Below, piece after piece: positions 11,687 to 27,400 of a stretch of 64,000 nucleotides of DNA. The stretch's first letter is position 1; each line of letters begins with the position of its first letter. The position numbers were made by a program, and so were the translations under genes. Origin of the DNA: Macropodus opercularis. Its lineage: Eukaryota > Chordata > Actinopteri > Anabantiformes > Osphronemidae. Under the pieces are notes generated by a model. It did no database searches, was not told where the DNA came from, and worked only from the letters and a program-made list of their open reading frames with translations. Where the stretch lies: NCBI GenBank assembly GCA_030770545.1, contig JAUCMP010000044.1, forward strand, positions 186,001-250,000. The letters are read 5' to 3'.

Positions 11687-14600
11687 CACCTATCCTCCGA
11701 TAGGTGGGCGAATGCTTTGTCCCTTCCGGAACACAAACAACACAGTAACAATCATTTGAACAAGTGTTTCAATGAATGGCTGACAACTGACCTGTCTCCT
11801 AAGGAACGGACTCAATTGAACCACCAATCCTACGATTGGTAGACAACTGTTCTGTCTCCTGAGGAAGTCAGGTCTAGAGGTCAGAGGCATCTGAACCACC
11901 AAACCTATGATTGGTGAAACACTGTTTTGTCTCCTGAGGAACTCAACTCACAGAGACATAGTCAATGAAATCACGAAACCTACGATTGGTGAAACACTGT
12001 TTTGTCTCCTGAGGAACTCAACTCACAGAGACATAGTCAATGAAATCACGAAACCTACGATTGGTGAAACACTGTTTTGTCTCCTGAGGAACTCAACTCA
12101 CAGAGACATAGTCAATGAAATCACGAAACCTACGATTGGTGAAACACTGTTTTGTCTCCTGAGGAACTCAACTCACAGAGACATAGTCAATGAAATCACG
12201 AAACCTACGATTGGTGGACAAATGCCGTGTCACTTGTGGAACACAAATAGCACAGTCAAATTCCATTGAAACACCGATCCAATGATTGCTTTATGACTGA
12301 CCTGTCTCCTACGGAACCGAGTCAGTTGACCCACCAAACCTACGATTGCTGGACAACTGTTCTGTCTGCCGAAGAAGTCAGGTCAAGAAGTCAGAGGTAT
12401 CTGAACCACCAATCCTACGACTGGTGGACCACTGCTCTATAACCTGAGGAACACAAGGAAAAGAGCCAGAGACATTTCACCCACCAACTCAATGACTGGA
12501 GAACAACTGCTCTGCTCCCTCTGTAACTCAGGTCAAGTAGTAGGCGTCAATGGAACCACCGTCGACTGCTCTGTACCTTGACAAACTCAAAAACAACAAA
12601 GCGTTATTAAAAACACCTATCCTCCGATAGGTGGGCGAATGCTTTGTCCCTTCCGGAACACAAACAACACAGTAACAATCATTTGAACAAGTGTTTCAAT
12701 GAATGGCTGACAACTGACCTGTCTCCTAAGGAACTGACTCAATTGAACCACCAATCCTACGATTGGTAGACAACTGTTCTGTCTGCTGAGGAAGTCAGGT
12801 CTAGAGGTCAGAGGCATCTGAAACACCAAACCTATGATTGGTGAAACACTGTTTTGTCTCTTGAGGAACTCAACTCACAGAGACATAGTCAATGAAATCA
12901 CGAAACCTACGATTGGTGGACAAATGCCGTGTCACTTGTGGAACACAAATAGCACAGTCAAATTCCATTGAAACACCGATCCAATGATTGCTTTATGACT
13001 GACCTGTCTCCTACGGAACCGAGTCAGTTGACCCACCAAACCTACGATTGCTGGACAACTGTTCTGTCTCCTGAGGAAGTCAGGTCAAGAAGTCAGAGGG
13101 ATCTGAACCACCAATCCTACGACTGGTGGACCACTGCTCTATAACCTGAGGAACACAAGGAAAAGAGCCAGAGACATTTCACCCACCAACTCAATGACTG
13201 GAGAACAACTGCTCTGCTCCCTCTGTAACTCAGGTCAAGTAGTAGGCGTCAATGGAACCACCGTCGACTGCTCTGTACCTTGACAAACTCAAAAACAACA
13301 AAGCGTTATTAAAAACACCTATCCTCCGATAGGTGGGCGAATGCTTTGTCCCTTCCGGAACACAAACAACACAGTAACAATACTTTGAACAAGTGTTTCA
13401 ATGAATGGCTGACAACTGACCTGTCTCCTAAGGAACGGACTCAATTGAACCACCAATCCTACGATTGGTAGACAACTGTTCTGTCTCCTGAGGAAGTCAG
13501 GTCTAGAGGTCAGAGGCATCTGAAACACCAAACCTATGATTGGTGAAACATTGTTTTGTCTCCTGAGGAACTCAACTCACAGAGACATAGTCAATGAAAT
13601 CACGAAACCTACGATTAGTGAAACACTGTTTTGTCTCCTGAGGAACTCAACTCACAGAGACATAGTCAATGAAATCACGAAACCTACGATTGGTGGACAA
13701 ATGCCGTGTCACTTGTGGAACACAAATAGCACAGTCAAATTCCATTGAAACACCGATCCAATGATTGCTTTATGACTGACCTGTCTCCTACGGAACCGAG
13801 TCAGTTGACCCACCAAACCTACGATTGCTGGACAACTGTTCTGTCTGCCGAGGAAGTCAGAGGTATCTGAACAACCAATCCTACGACTAGTGGACCACTG
13901 CTCTATAACCTGAGGAACACAAGGAAAAGAGCCAGAGACATTTCACCCACCAACTCAATGACTGGAGAACAACTGCTCTGCTCCCTCTGTAACTCAGGTC
14001 AAGTAGTAGGCGTCAATGGAACCACCGACGACTGCTCTGTACCTTGACAAACTCAAAAACAACAAAGCGTTATTAAAAACACCTATCCTCCGATAGGTGG
14101 GCGAATGCTTTGTCCCTTCCGGAACACAAACAACACAGTAACAATCATTTGAACAAGTGTTTCAATGAATGGCTGACAACTGACCTGTCTCCTAAAGAAC
14201 GGACTCAATTGAACCACCAATCCTACGATTGGTAGACAACTGTTCTGTCTCCTGAGGAAGTCAGGTCTAGAGGTCAGAGGCATCTGAAACACCAAACCTA
14301 TGATTGGTGAAACATTGTTTTGTCTCCTGAGGAACTCAACTCACAGAGACATAGTCAATGAAATCACAAAACCTACGATTGGTGAAACACTGTTTTGTCT
14401 CCTGAGGAACTCAACTCACAGAGACATAGTCAATGAAATCACGAAACCTACGATTGGTGGACAAATGCCGTGTCACTTGTGGAACACAAATAGCACAGTC
14501 AAATTCCATTGAAACACCGATCCAATGATTGCTTTATGACTGACCTGTCTCCTACGGAACCGAGTCAGTTGACCCATCAATCCTACGATTGCTGGACAAC

Positions 14601-15980
14601 TGTTCTGTCTGCCGAGGAAGTCAGAGGTATCTGAACAACCAATCCTACGACTAGTGGACCACTGCTCTATAACCTGAGGAACACAAGGAAAAGAGCCAGA
14701 GACATTTCACCCACCAACTCAATGACTGGAGAACAACTGCTCTGCTCCCTCTGTAACTCAGGTCAAGTAGTAGGCGTCAATGGAACCACCGACGACTGCT
14801 CTGTACCTTGACAAACTCAAAAACAACAAAGCGTTATTAAAAACACCTATCCTCCGATAGGTGGGCGAATGCTTTGTCCCTTCCGGAACACAAACAACAC
14901 AGTAACAATCATTTGAACAAGTGTTTCAATGAATGGCTGACAACTGACCTGTCTCCTAAGGAACGGACTCAATTGAACCACCAATCCTACGATTGGTAGA
15001 CAACTGTTCTGTCTCCTGAGGAAGTCAGGTCTAGAGGTCAGAGGCATCTGAAACACCAAACCTATGATTGGTGAAACATTGTTTTGTCTCCTGAGGAACT
15101 CAACTCACAGAGACATAGTCAATGAAATCACAAAACCTACGATTGGTGAAACACTGTTTTGTCTCCTGAGGAACTCAACTCACAGAGACATAGTCAATGA
15201 AATCACGAAACCTACGATTGGTGGACAAATGCCGTGTCACTTGTGGAACACAAATAGCACAGTCAAATTCCATTGAAACACCGATCCAATGATTGCTTTA
15301 TGACTGACCTGTCTCCTACGGAACCGAGTCAGTTGACCCATCAATCCTACGATTGCTGGACAACTGTTCTGTCTGCCGAGGAAGTCAGGTCTAGAGGTCA
15401 GAGGCATCTGAACCACTAAACCTATGATTGGTGAAACACTGTTTTGTCTCCTGAGGAACTCAACTCACAGAGACATAGTCAATGAAATCACGAAACCTAC
15501 GATTGGTGAAACACTGTTTTGTCTCCTGAGGAACTCAACTCACAGAGACATAGTCAATGAAATCACGAAACCTACGATTGGTGGTCAAATGCCGTGTCAC
15601 TTGTGGAACACAAATAGCACAGTCAAATTCCATTGAAACACCGATCCAATGATTGCTTTATGACTGACCTGTCTCCTACGGAACCGAGTCAGTTGACCCA
15701 CCAAACCTACGATTGCTGGACGACTGTTCTGTCTGCCGAGGAAGTCAGGTCAAGAAGTCAGAGGTATCTGAACCACCAATCCTACGACTGGTGGACCACT
15801 GCTCTATAACCTGAGGAACACAAGGAATAGAGCCAGAGACATTTCACCCACCAACTCAATGACTGGAGAACAACTGCTCTGCTCCCTCTGTAACTCAGGT
15901 CAAGTAGTAGGCGTCAATGGAACCACCGACGACTGCTCTGTACCTTGACAAACTCAAAAACAACAAAGCGTTATTAAAAA
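11687..15980. repeat. 4,294-bp duplicated block, copy 2
   Basis: Tandem second copy of the block beginning at 7393. The order of unit lengths and the rare variants are the same, showing a block-scale unequal exchange that is younger than the divergence between neighbouring units. Confidence 0.9.
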
Positions 15981-18461
15981 CACCTATCCTCCGATAGGTG
16001 GGCGAATGCTTTGTCCCTTCCGGAACACAAACAACACAGTAACAATCATTTGAACAAGTGTTTCAATGAATGGCTGACAACTGACCTGTCTCCTAAGGAA
16101 CGGACTCAATTGAACCACCAATCCTACGATTGGTAGACAACTGTTCTGTCTCCTGAGGAAGTCAGGTCTAGAGGTCAGAGGCATCTGAAACACCAAACCT
16201 ATGATTGGTGAAACATTGTTTTGTCTCCTGAGGAACTCAACTCACAGAGACATAGTCAATGAAATCACGAAACCTACGATTGGTGAAACACTGTTTTGTC
16301 TCCTGAGGAACTCAACTCACAGAGACATAGTCAATGAAATCACGAAACCTACGATTGGTGGACAAATGCCGTGTCACTTGTGGAACACAAATAGCACAGT
16401 CAAATTCCATTGAAACACCGATCCAATGATTGCTTTATGACTGACCTGTCTCCTACGGAACCGAGTCAGTTGACCCACCAAACCTACGATTGCTGGACAA
16501 CTGTTCTGTCTGCCGAGGAAGTCAGGTCAAGAAGTCAGAGGTATCTGAACCACCAATCCTACGACTGGTGGACCACTGCTCTATAACCTGAGGAATACAA
16601 GGAATAGAGCCAGAGACATTTCACCCACCAACTCAATGACTGGAGAACAACTGCTCTGCTCCCTCTGTAACTCAGGTCAAGTAGTAGGCGTCAATGGAAC
16701 CACCGACGACTGCTCTGTACCTTGACAAACTCAAAAACAACAAAGCGTTATTAAAAACACCTATCCTCCGATAGGTGGGCGAATGCTTTGTCCCTTCCGG
16801 AACACAAACAACACAGTAACAATCATTTGAACAAGTGTTTCAATGAATGGCTGACAACTGACCTGTCTCCTAAGGAACGGACTCAATTGAACCACCAATC
16901 CTACGATTGGTAGACAACTGTTCTGTCTCCTGAGGAAGTCAGGTCTAGAGGTCAGAGGCATCTGAAACACCAAACCTATGATTGGTGAAACATTGTTTTG
17001 TCTCCTGAGGAACTCAACTCACAGAGACATAGTCAATGAAATCACAAAACCTACGATTGGTGAAACACTGTTTTGTCTCCTGAGGAACTCAACTCACAGA
17101 GACATAGTCAATGAAATCACGAAACCTACGATTGGTGGACAAATGCCGTATCACTTGTGGAACACAAATAGCACAGTCAAATTCCATTGAAACACCGATC
17201 CAATGATTGCTTTATGACTGACCTGTCTCCTACGGAACCGAGTCAGTTGACCCACCAAACCTACGATTGCTGGACAACTGTTCTGTCTGCCGAGGAAGTC
17301 AGGTCAAGAAGTCAGAGGTATCTGAACCACCAATCCTACGACTGGTGGACCACAGCTCTATAACCTGAGGAACACAAGGAAAAGAGCCAGAGACATTTCA
17401 CCCACCAACTCAATGACTGGAGAACAACTGCTCTGCTCCCTCTGTAACTCAGGTCAAGTAGTAGGCGTCAATGGAACCACCGACGACTGCTCTGTACCTC
17501 GACAAACTCAAAAACAACAAAGCGTTATTAAAAACACCTATCCTCCGATAGGTGGGCGAATGCTTTGTCCCTTCCGGAACACAAACAACACAGTAACAAT
17601 CATTTGAACAAGTGTTTCAATGAATGGCTGACAACTGACCTGTCTCCTAAGGAACGGACTCAATTGAACCACCAATCCTACGATTGGTAGACAACTGTTC
17701 TGTCTCCTGAGGAAGTCAGGTCTAGAGGTCAGAGGCATCTGAACCACCAAACCTATGATTGGTGAAACACTGTTTTGTCTCCTGAGGAACTCAACTCACA
17801 GAGACATAGTCAATGAAATCACGAAACCTACGATTGGTGAAACACTGTTTTGTCTCCTGAGGAACTCAACTCACAGAGACATAGTCAATGAAATCACGAA
17901 ACCTACGATTGGTGAAACACTGTTTTGTCTCCTGAGGAACTCAACTCACAGAGACATAGTCAATGAAATCACGAAACCTACGATTGGTGAAACACTGTTT
18001 TGTCTCCTGAGGAACTCAACTCACAGAGACATAGTCAATGAAATCACGAAACCTACGATTGGTGGACAAATGCCGTGTCACTTGTGGAACACAAATAGCA
18101 CAGTCAAATTCCATTGAAACACCGATCCAATGATTGCTTTATGACTGACCTGTCTCCTACGGAACCGAGTCAGTTGACCCACCAAACCTACGATTGCTGG
18201 ACAACTGTTCTGTCTGCCGAAGAAGTCAGGTCAAGAAGTCAGAGGTATCTGAACCACCAATCCTACGACTGGTGGACCACTGCTCTATAACCTGAGGAAC
18301 ACAAGGAAAAGAGCCAGAGACATTTCACCCACCAACTCAATGACTGGAGAACAACTGCTCTGCTCCCTCTGTAACTCAGGTCAAGTAGTAGGCATCAATG
18401 GAACCACCGACGACTGCTCTGTACCTTGACAAACTCAAAAACAACAAAGCGTTATTAAAAA

Positions 18462-18473
18462 CACCTATAGGTG
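18462..18473. repeat. Collapsed dyad: perfect 12-bp palindrome
   Basis: This single unit reads CACCTATAGGTG where all others have the 20-bp dyad with a CTCC loop. Eight bases (loop plus one pair of stem bases on each side) are missing, leaving a loop-free palindrome. Confidence 0.9.
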
Positions 18474-21400
18474 GGCGAATGCTTTGTCCCTTCCGGAACA
18501 CAAACAACACAGTAACAATACTTTGAACAAGTGTTTCAATGAATGGCTGACAACTGACCTGTCTCCTAAGGAACGGACTCAATTGAACCACCAATCCTAC
18601 GATTGGTAGACAACTGTTCTGTCTCCTGAGGAAGTCAGGTCTAGAGGTCAGAGGCATCTGAAACACCAAACCTATGATTGGTGAAACATTGTTTTGTCTC
18701 CTGAGGAACTCAACTCACAGAGACATAGTCAATGAAATCACGAAACCTACGATTGGTGGACAAATGCCGTGTCACTTGTGGAACACAAATAGCACAGTCA
18801 AATTCAATTGAAACACCGATCCAATGATTGCTTTATGACTGACCTGTCTCCTACGGAACCGAGTCAGTTGACCCACCAAACCTACGATTGGTAGACAACT
18901 GTTCTGTCTCCTGAGGAAGTCAGGTCTAGAGGTCAGAGGCATCTGAAACACCAAAGCTATGATTGGTGAAACATTGTTTTGTCTCCTGAGGAACTCAACT
19001 CACAGAGACATAGTCAATGAAATCACGAAACTTACGATTGGTGAAACACTGTTTTGTCTCCTGAGGAACTCAACTCACAGAGACATAGTCAATGAAATCA
19101 CGAAACCTACGATTGGTGAAACACTGTTTTGTCTCCTGAGGAAGTCAACTCACAGAGACATAGTCAATGAAATCACGAAACCTACGATTGGTGAAACACT
19201 GTTTTGTCTCCTGAGGAACTCAACTCACAGAGACATAGTCAATGAAATCACGAAACCTACGATTGGTGGACAAATGCCGTGTCACTTGTGGAACACAAAT
19301 AGCACAGTCAAATTCCATTGAAACACCGATCCAATGATTACTTTATGACTGACCTGTCTCCTACGGAACCGAGTCAGTTGACCCACCAAACCTACGATTG
19401 CTGGACAACTGTTCTGTCTGCCGAGGAAGTCAGGTCAAGAAGTCAGAGGTATCTGAACCACCAATCCTACGACTGGTGGACCACTGCTCTATAACCTGAG
19501 GAACACAAGGAAAAGAGCCAGAGACATTTCACCCACCAACTCAATGACTGGAGAACAACTGCTCTGCTCCCTCTGTAACTCAGGTCAAGTAGTAGGCGTC
19601 AATGGAACCACCGACGACTGCTCTGTACCTCGACAAACTCAAAAACAACAAAGCGTTATTAAAAACACCTATCCTCCGATAGGTGGGCGAATGCTTTGTC
19701 CCTTCCGGAACACAAACAACACAGTAACAATCATTTGAACAAGTGTTTCAATGAATGGCTGACAACTGACCTGTCTCCTAAGGAACAGACTCAATTGAAC
19801 CACCAATCCTACGATTGGTAGACAACTGTTCTGTCTCCTGAGGAAGTCAGGTCTAGAGGTCAGAGGCATCTGAAACACCAAACCTATGATTGGTGAAACA
19901 TTGTTTTGTCTCCTGAGGAACTCAACTCACAGAGACATAGTCAATGAAATCAAGAAACCTACGATTGGTGGACAAATGCCGTGTTACTTGTGGAACACAA
20001 ATAGCACAGTCAAATTCCATTGAAACACCGATCCAATGATTGCTTTATGACTGACCTGTCTCCTACGGAACCGAGTCAGTTGACCCACCAAACCTACGAT
20101 TGCTGGACAACTGTTCTGTCTGCCGAGGAAGTCAGGTCTAGAAGTCAGAGGGATCTGAACCACCAATCCTACGACTGGTGGACCACTGCTCTATAACCTG
20201 AGGAATACAAGGAATAGAGCCAGAGACATTTCACCCACCAACTCAATGACTGGAGAACAACTGCTCTGCTCCCTCTGTAGCTCAGGTCAAGTAGTAGGCG
20301 TCAATGGAACCACCGACGACTGCTCTGTACCTTGACAAACTCAAAAACAACAAAGCGTTATTAAAAACACCTATCCTCCGATAGGTGGGCGAATGCTTTG
20401 TCCCTTCCGGAACACAAACAACACAGTAACAATCATTTGAACAAGTGTTTCAATGAATGGCTGACAACTGACCTGTCTCCTAAGGAACGGACTCAATTGA
20501 ACCAACAATCCTACGATTGGTAGACAACTGTTCTGTCTCCTGAGGAAGTCAGGTCTAGAGGTCAGAGGCATCTGAAACACCAAACCTATGATTGGTGAAG
20601 CATTGTTTTGTCTCCTGAGGAACTCAACTCACAGAGACATAGTCAATGAAATCACGAAACCTACGATTGGTGAACCACTGTTTTGTGTCCTGAGGAACTC
20701 AACTCACAGAGACATAGTCAATGAAATCACGAAACCTACGATTGGTGAAACACTGTTTTGTCTCCTGAGGAACTCAACTCACAGAGACATAGTCAATGAA
20801 ATCACGAAACCTACGATTGGTGGACAAATGCCGTGTCACTTGTGGAACACAAATAGCACAGTCAAATTCCATTGAAACACCGATCCAATGATTGCTTTAT
20901 GACTGACCTGTCTCCTATGGAACCGAGTCAGTTGACCCACCAAACCTACGATTGCTGGACAACTGTTCTGTCTGCCGAGGAAGTCAGGTCAAGAAGTCAG
21001 AGGTATCTGAACCACCAATCCTACGACTGGTGGACCACTGCTCTATAACCTGAGGAATACAAGGAATAGAGCCAGAGACATTTCACCCACCAACTCAATG
21101 ACTGGAGAACAACTGCTCTGCTCCCTCTGTAACTCAGGTCAAGTAGTAGGCGTCAATGGAACCACCGACGACTGCTCTGTACCTTGACAAACTCAAAAAC
21201 AACAAAGCGTTATTAAAAACACCTATCCTCCGATAGGTGGGCGAATGCTTTGTCCCTTCCGGAACACAAACAACACAGTAACAATCATTTGAACAAGTGT
21301 TTCAATGAATGGCTGACAACTGACCTGTCTCCTAAGGAACAGACTCAATTGAACCACCAATCCTACGATTGGTAGACAACTGTTCTGTCTCCTGAGGAAG

Positions 21401-24400
21401 TCAGGTCTAGAGGTCAGAGGCATCTGAAACACCAAACCTATGATTGGTGAAACATTGTTTTGTCTCCTGAGGAACTCAACTCACAGAGACATAGTCAATG
21501 AAATCACGAAACCTACGATTGGTGGACAAATGCCGTGTCACTTGTGGAACACAAATAGCACAGTCAAATTCCATTGAAACACCGATCCAATGATTGCTTT
21601 GTGACTGACCTGTCTCCTACGGAACCGAGTCAGTTGACCCACCAAACCTACGATTGCTGGACAACTGTTCTGTCTGCCGAGGAAGTCAGGCAAGAAGTCA
21701 GAGGTATCTGAACCACCAATCCTACGACTGGTGGACCACTGCTCTATAACCTGAGGAACACAAGGAAAAGAGCCAGAGACATTTCACCCACCAACTCAAT
21801 GACTGGAGAACAACTGCTCTGCTCCCTCTGTAACTCAGGTCAAGTAGTAGGCGTCAATGGAACCACCGACGACTGCTCTGTACCTCGACAAACTCAAAAA
21901 CAACAAAGCGTTATTAAAAACACCTATCCTCCGATAGGTGGGCGAATGCTTTGTCCCTTCCGGAACACAAACAACACAGTAACAATCATTTGAACAAGTG
22001 TTTCAATGAATGGCTGACAACTGACCTGTCTCCTAAGGAACAGACTCAATTGAACCACCAATCCTACGATTGGTAGACAACTGTTCTGTCTCCTGAGGAA
22101 GTCAGGTCTAGAGGTCAGAGGCATCTGAAACACCAAACCTATGATTGGTGAAACATTGTTTTGTCTCCTGAGGAACTCAACTCACAGAGACATAGTCAAT
22201 GAAATCACGAAACCTACGATTGGTGAAACACTGTTTTGTCTCCTGAGGAAATCAACTCACAGAGACATAGTCAATGAAATCACGAAACCTACGATTGGTG
22301 GACAAATGCCGTGTCACTTGTGGAACACAAATAGCACAGTCAAATTCCATTGAAACACCGATCCAATGATTGCTTTATGACTGACCTGTCTCCTACGGAA
22401 CCGAGTCAGTTGACCCACCAAACCTACGATTGCTGGACAACTGTTCTGTCTGCCGAGGAAGTCAGGTCAAGAAGTCAGAGGTATCTGAACCACCAATCCT
22501 ACGACTGGTGGACCACTGCTCTATAACCTGAGGAATACAAGGAATAGAGCCAGAGACATTTCACCCACCAACTCAATGACTGGAGAACAACTGCTCTGCT
22601 CCCTCTGTAACTCAGGTCAAGTAGTAGGCGTCAATGGAACCACCGACGACTGCTCTGTACCTTGACAAACTCAAAAACAACAAAGCGTTATTAAAAACAC
22701 CTATCCTCCGATAGGTGGGCGAATGCTTTGTCCCTTCCGGAACACAAACAACACAGTAACAATCATTTGAACAAGTGTTTCAATGAATGGCTGACAACTG
22801 ACCTGTCTCCTAAGGAACGGACTCAATTGAACCACCAATCCTACAATTGGTAGACAACTGTTCTGTCTCCTGAGGAAGTCTGGTCTACAGGTCAGAGGCA
22901 TCTGAAACACCAAACCTATGATTGGTGAAACATTGTTTTGTCTCCTGAGGAACTCAACTCACAGAGACATAGTCAATGAAATCACGAAACCTACGATTGG
23001 TGGACAAATGCCGTGTCACTTGTGGAACACAAATAGCACAGTCAAATTCCATTGAAACACCGATCCAATGATTGCTTTGTGACTGACCTGTCTCCTACGG
23101 AACCGAGTCAGTTGACCCACCAAACCTACGATTGCTGGACAACTGTTCTGTCTGCCGAGGAAGTCAGGTCAAGAAGCCAGAGGTATCTGAACCACCAATC
23201 CTACGACTGGTGGACCACTGCTCTATAACCTGAGGAACACAAGGAATAGAGCCAGAGACATTTCACCCACCAACTCAATGACTGGAGAACAACTGCTCTG
23301 CTCCCTCTGTAACTCAGGTCAAGTAGTAGGCGTCAATGGAACCACCGACGACTGCTCTGTACCTTGACAAACTCAAAAACAACAAAGCGTTATTAAAAAC
23401 ACCTATCCTCCGATAGGTGGGCGAATGCTTTGTCCCTTCCGGAACACAAACAACACAGTAACAATCATTTGAACAAGTGTTTCAATGAATGGCTGACAAC
23501 TGACCTGTCTCCTAAGGAACGGACTCAATTGAACCACCAATCCTACGATTGGTAGACAACTGTTCTGTCTCCTGAGGAAGTCAGGTCTAGAGGTCAGAGG
23601 CATCTGAACCACCAAACCTATGATTGGTGAAACATTGTTTTGTCTCCTGAGGAACTCAACTCACAGAGACATAGTCAATGAAATCACGAAACCTACGATT
23701 GGTGAAACACTGTTTTGTCTCCTGAGGAAATCAACTCACAGAGACATAGTCAATGAAATCACGAAACCTACGATTGGTGGTCAAATGCCGTGTCACTTGT
23801 GGAACACAAATAGCACAGTCAAATTCCATTGAAACACCGATCCAATGATTGCTTTATGACTGACCTGTCTCCTACGGAACCGAGTCAGTTGACCCACCAA
23901 ACCTACGATTGCTGGACGACTGTTCTGTCTGCCGAGGAAGTCAGGTCAAGAAGTCAGAGGTATCTGAACCACCAATCCTACGACTGGTGGACCACTGCTC
24001 TATAACCTGAGGAACACAAGGAATAGAGCCAGAGACATTTCACCCACCAACTCAATGACTGGAGAACAACTGCTCTGCTCCCTCTGTAACTCAGGTCAAG
24101 TAGTAGGCGTCAATGGAACCACCGACGACTGCTCTGTACCTTGACAAACTCAAAAACAACAAAGCGTTATTAAAAACACCTATCCTCCGATAGGTGGGCG
24201 AATGCTTTGTCCTCTCCGGAACACAAACAACACAGTAACAATCATTTGAACAAGTGTTTCAATGAATGGCTGACAACTGACCTGTCTCCTAAGGAACGGA
24301 CTCAATTGAACCACCAATCCTACGATTGGTAGACAACTGTTCTGTCTCCTGAGGAAGTCAGGTCTAGAGGTCAGAGGCATCTGAAACACCAAACCTATGA

Positions 24401-27400
24401 TTGGTGAAACATTGTTTTGTCTCCTGAGGAACTCAACTCACAGAGACATAGTCAATGAAATCACGAAACCTACGATTGGTGAAACACTGTTTTGTCTCCT
24501 GAGGAACTCAACTCACAGAGACATAGTCAATGAAATCACGAAACCTACGATTGGTGGACAAATGCCGTGTCACTTGTGGAACACAAATAGCACAGTCAAA
24601 TTCCATTGAAACACCGATCCAATGATTGCTTTATGACTGACCTGTCTCCTACGGAACCGAGTCAGTTGACCCACCAAACCTACGACTGGTGGACCACTGC
24701 TCTATAACCTGAGGAACACAAGGAATAGAGCCAGAGACATTTCACCCACCAACTCAATGACTGGAGAACAACTGCCCTGCTCCCTCTGTAACTCAGGTCA
24801 AGTAGTAGGCGTCAATGGAACCACCGACGACTGCTCTGTACCTTGACAAACTCAAAAACAACAAAGCGTTATTAAAAACACCTATCCTCCGATAGGTGGG
24901 CGAATGCTTTGTCCCTTCCGGAACACAAACAACATAGTAACAATCATTTGAACAAGTGTTTCAATGAATGGCTGACAACTGACCTGTCTCCTAAGGAACG
25001 GACTCAATTGAACCACCAATCCTACGATTGGTAGACAACTGTTCTGTCTCCTGAGGAAGTCAGGTCTAGAGGTCAGAGGCATCTGAAACACCAAACCTAT
25101 GATTGGTGAAACATTGTTTTGTCTCCTGAGGAACTCAACTCACAGAGACATAGTCAATGAAATCACGAAACCTACGATTGGTGAAACACTGTTTTGTCTC
25201 CTGAGGAACTCAACTCACAGAGACATAGTCAATGAAATCACGAAACCTACGATTGGTGGACAAATGCCGTGTCACTTGTGGAACACAAATAGCACAGTCA
25301 AATTCCATTGAAACACCGATCCAATGATTGCTTTATGACTGACCTGTCTCCTACGGAACCGAGTCAGTTGACCCACCAAACCTACGATTGCTGGACAACT
25401 GTTCTGTCTGCCGAGGAAGTCAGGTCAAGAAGTCAGAGGTATCTGAACCACCAATCCTACGACTGGTGGACCACTGCTCTATAACCTGAGGAACACAAGG
25501 AAAAGAGCCAGAGACATTTCACCCACCAACTCAATGACTGGAGAACAACTGCTCTGCTCCCTCTGTAACTCAGGTCAAGTAGTAGGCGTCAATGGAACCA
25601 CCGACGACTGCTCTGTACCTTGACAAACTCAAAAACAACAAAGCGTTATTAAAAACACCTATCCTCCGATAGGTGGGCGAATGCTTTGTCCCTTCCGGAA
25701 CACAAACAACACAGTAACAATCATTTGAACAAGTGTTTCAATGAATGGCTGACAACTGACCTGTCTCCTAAGGAACGGACTCAATTGAACCACCAATCCT
25801 ACGATTGGTAGACAACTGTTCTGTCTCCTGAGGAAGTCAGGTCTAGAGGTCAGAGGCATCTGAAACACCAAACCTATGATTGGTGAAACATTGTTTTGTC
25901 TCCTGAGGAACTCAACTCACAGAGACATAGTCAATGAAATCACAAAACCTACGATTGGTGAAACACTGTTTTGTCTCCTGAGGAACTCAACTCACAGAGA
26001 CATAGTCAATGAAATCACGAAACCTACGATTGGTGGACAAATGCCGTGTCACTTGTGGAACACAAATAGCACAGTCAAATTCCATTGAAACACCGATCCA
26101 ATGATTGCTTTATGACTGACCTGTCTCCTACGGAACCGAGTCAGTTGACCCATCAATCCTACGATTGCTGGACAACTGTTCTGTCTGCCGAGGAAGTCAG
26201 GTCAAGAAGTCAGAGGTATCTGAACCACCAATCCTACGACTGGTGGACCACTGCTCTATAACCTGAGGAACACAAGGAAAAGAGCCAGAAACATTTCACC
26301 CACCAACTCAATGACTGGAGAACAACTGCTCTGCTCCCTCTGTAACTCAGGTCAAGTAGTAGGCGTCAATGGAACCACCGACGACTGCTCTGTACCTTGA
26401 CAAACTCAAAAACAACAAAGCGTTATTAAAAACACCTATCCTCCGATAGGTGGGCGAATGCTTTGTCCCTTCCGGAACACAAACAACACAGTAACAATCA
26501 TTTGAACAAGTGTTTCAATGAATGGCTGACAACTGACCTGTCTCCTAAGAAACTGACTCAATTGAACCACCAATCCTACGATTGGTAGACAACTGTTCTG
26601 TCTCCTGAGGAAGTCAGGTCTAGAGGTCAGAGGCATCTGAAACACCAAACCTATGATTGGTGAAACATTGTTTTGTCTCCTGAGGAACTCAACTCACAGA
26701 GACATAGTCAATGAAATCACGAAACCTACGATTGGTGAAACACTGTTTTGTCTCCTGAGGAAGTCAACTCACAGAGACATAGTCAATGAAATCACGAAAC
26801 CTACGATTGGTGAAACACTGTTTTGTCTCCTGAGGAACTCAACTCACAGAGACATAGTCAATGAAATCACGAAACCTACGATTGGTGGACAACTGTTCTG
26901 TCTGCCGAGGAAGTCAGGTCAAGAAGTCAGAGGGATCTGAACCACCAATCCTACGACTGGTGGACCACTGCTCTATAACCTGAGGAACACAAGGAAAAGA
27001 GCCAGAGACATTTCACCCACCAACTCAATGACTGGAGAACAACTGCTCTGGTCCCTCTGTAACTCAGGTCAAGTAGTAGGCGTCAATGGAACCACCGACG
27101 ACTGCTCTGTACCTTGACAAACTCAAAAACAACAAAGCGTTATTAAAAACACCTATCCTCCGATAGGTGGGCGAATGCTTTGTCCCTTCCGGAACACAAA
27201 CAACACAGTAACAATCATTTGAACAAGTGTTTCAATGAATGGCTGACAACTGACCTGTCTCCTAAGGAACTGACTCAATTGAACCACCAATCCTACGATT
27301 GGTAGACAACTGTTCTGTCTCCTGAGGAAGTCAGGTCTAGAGGTCAGAGGCATCTGAAACACCAAACCTATGATTGGTGAAGCATTGTTTTGTCTCCTGA

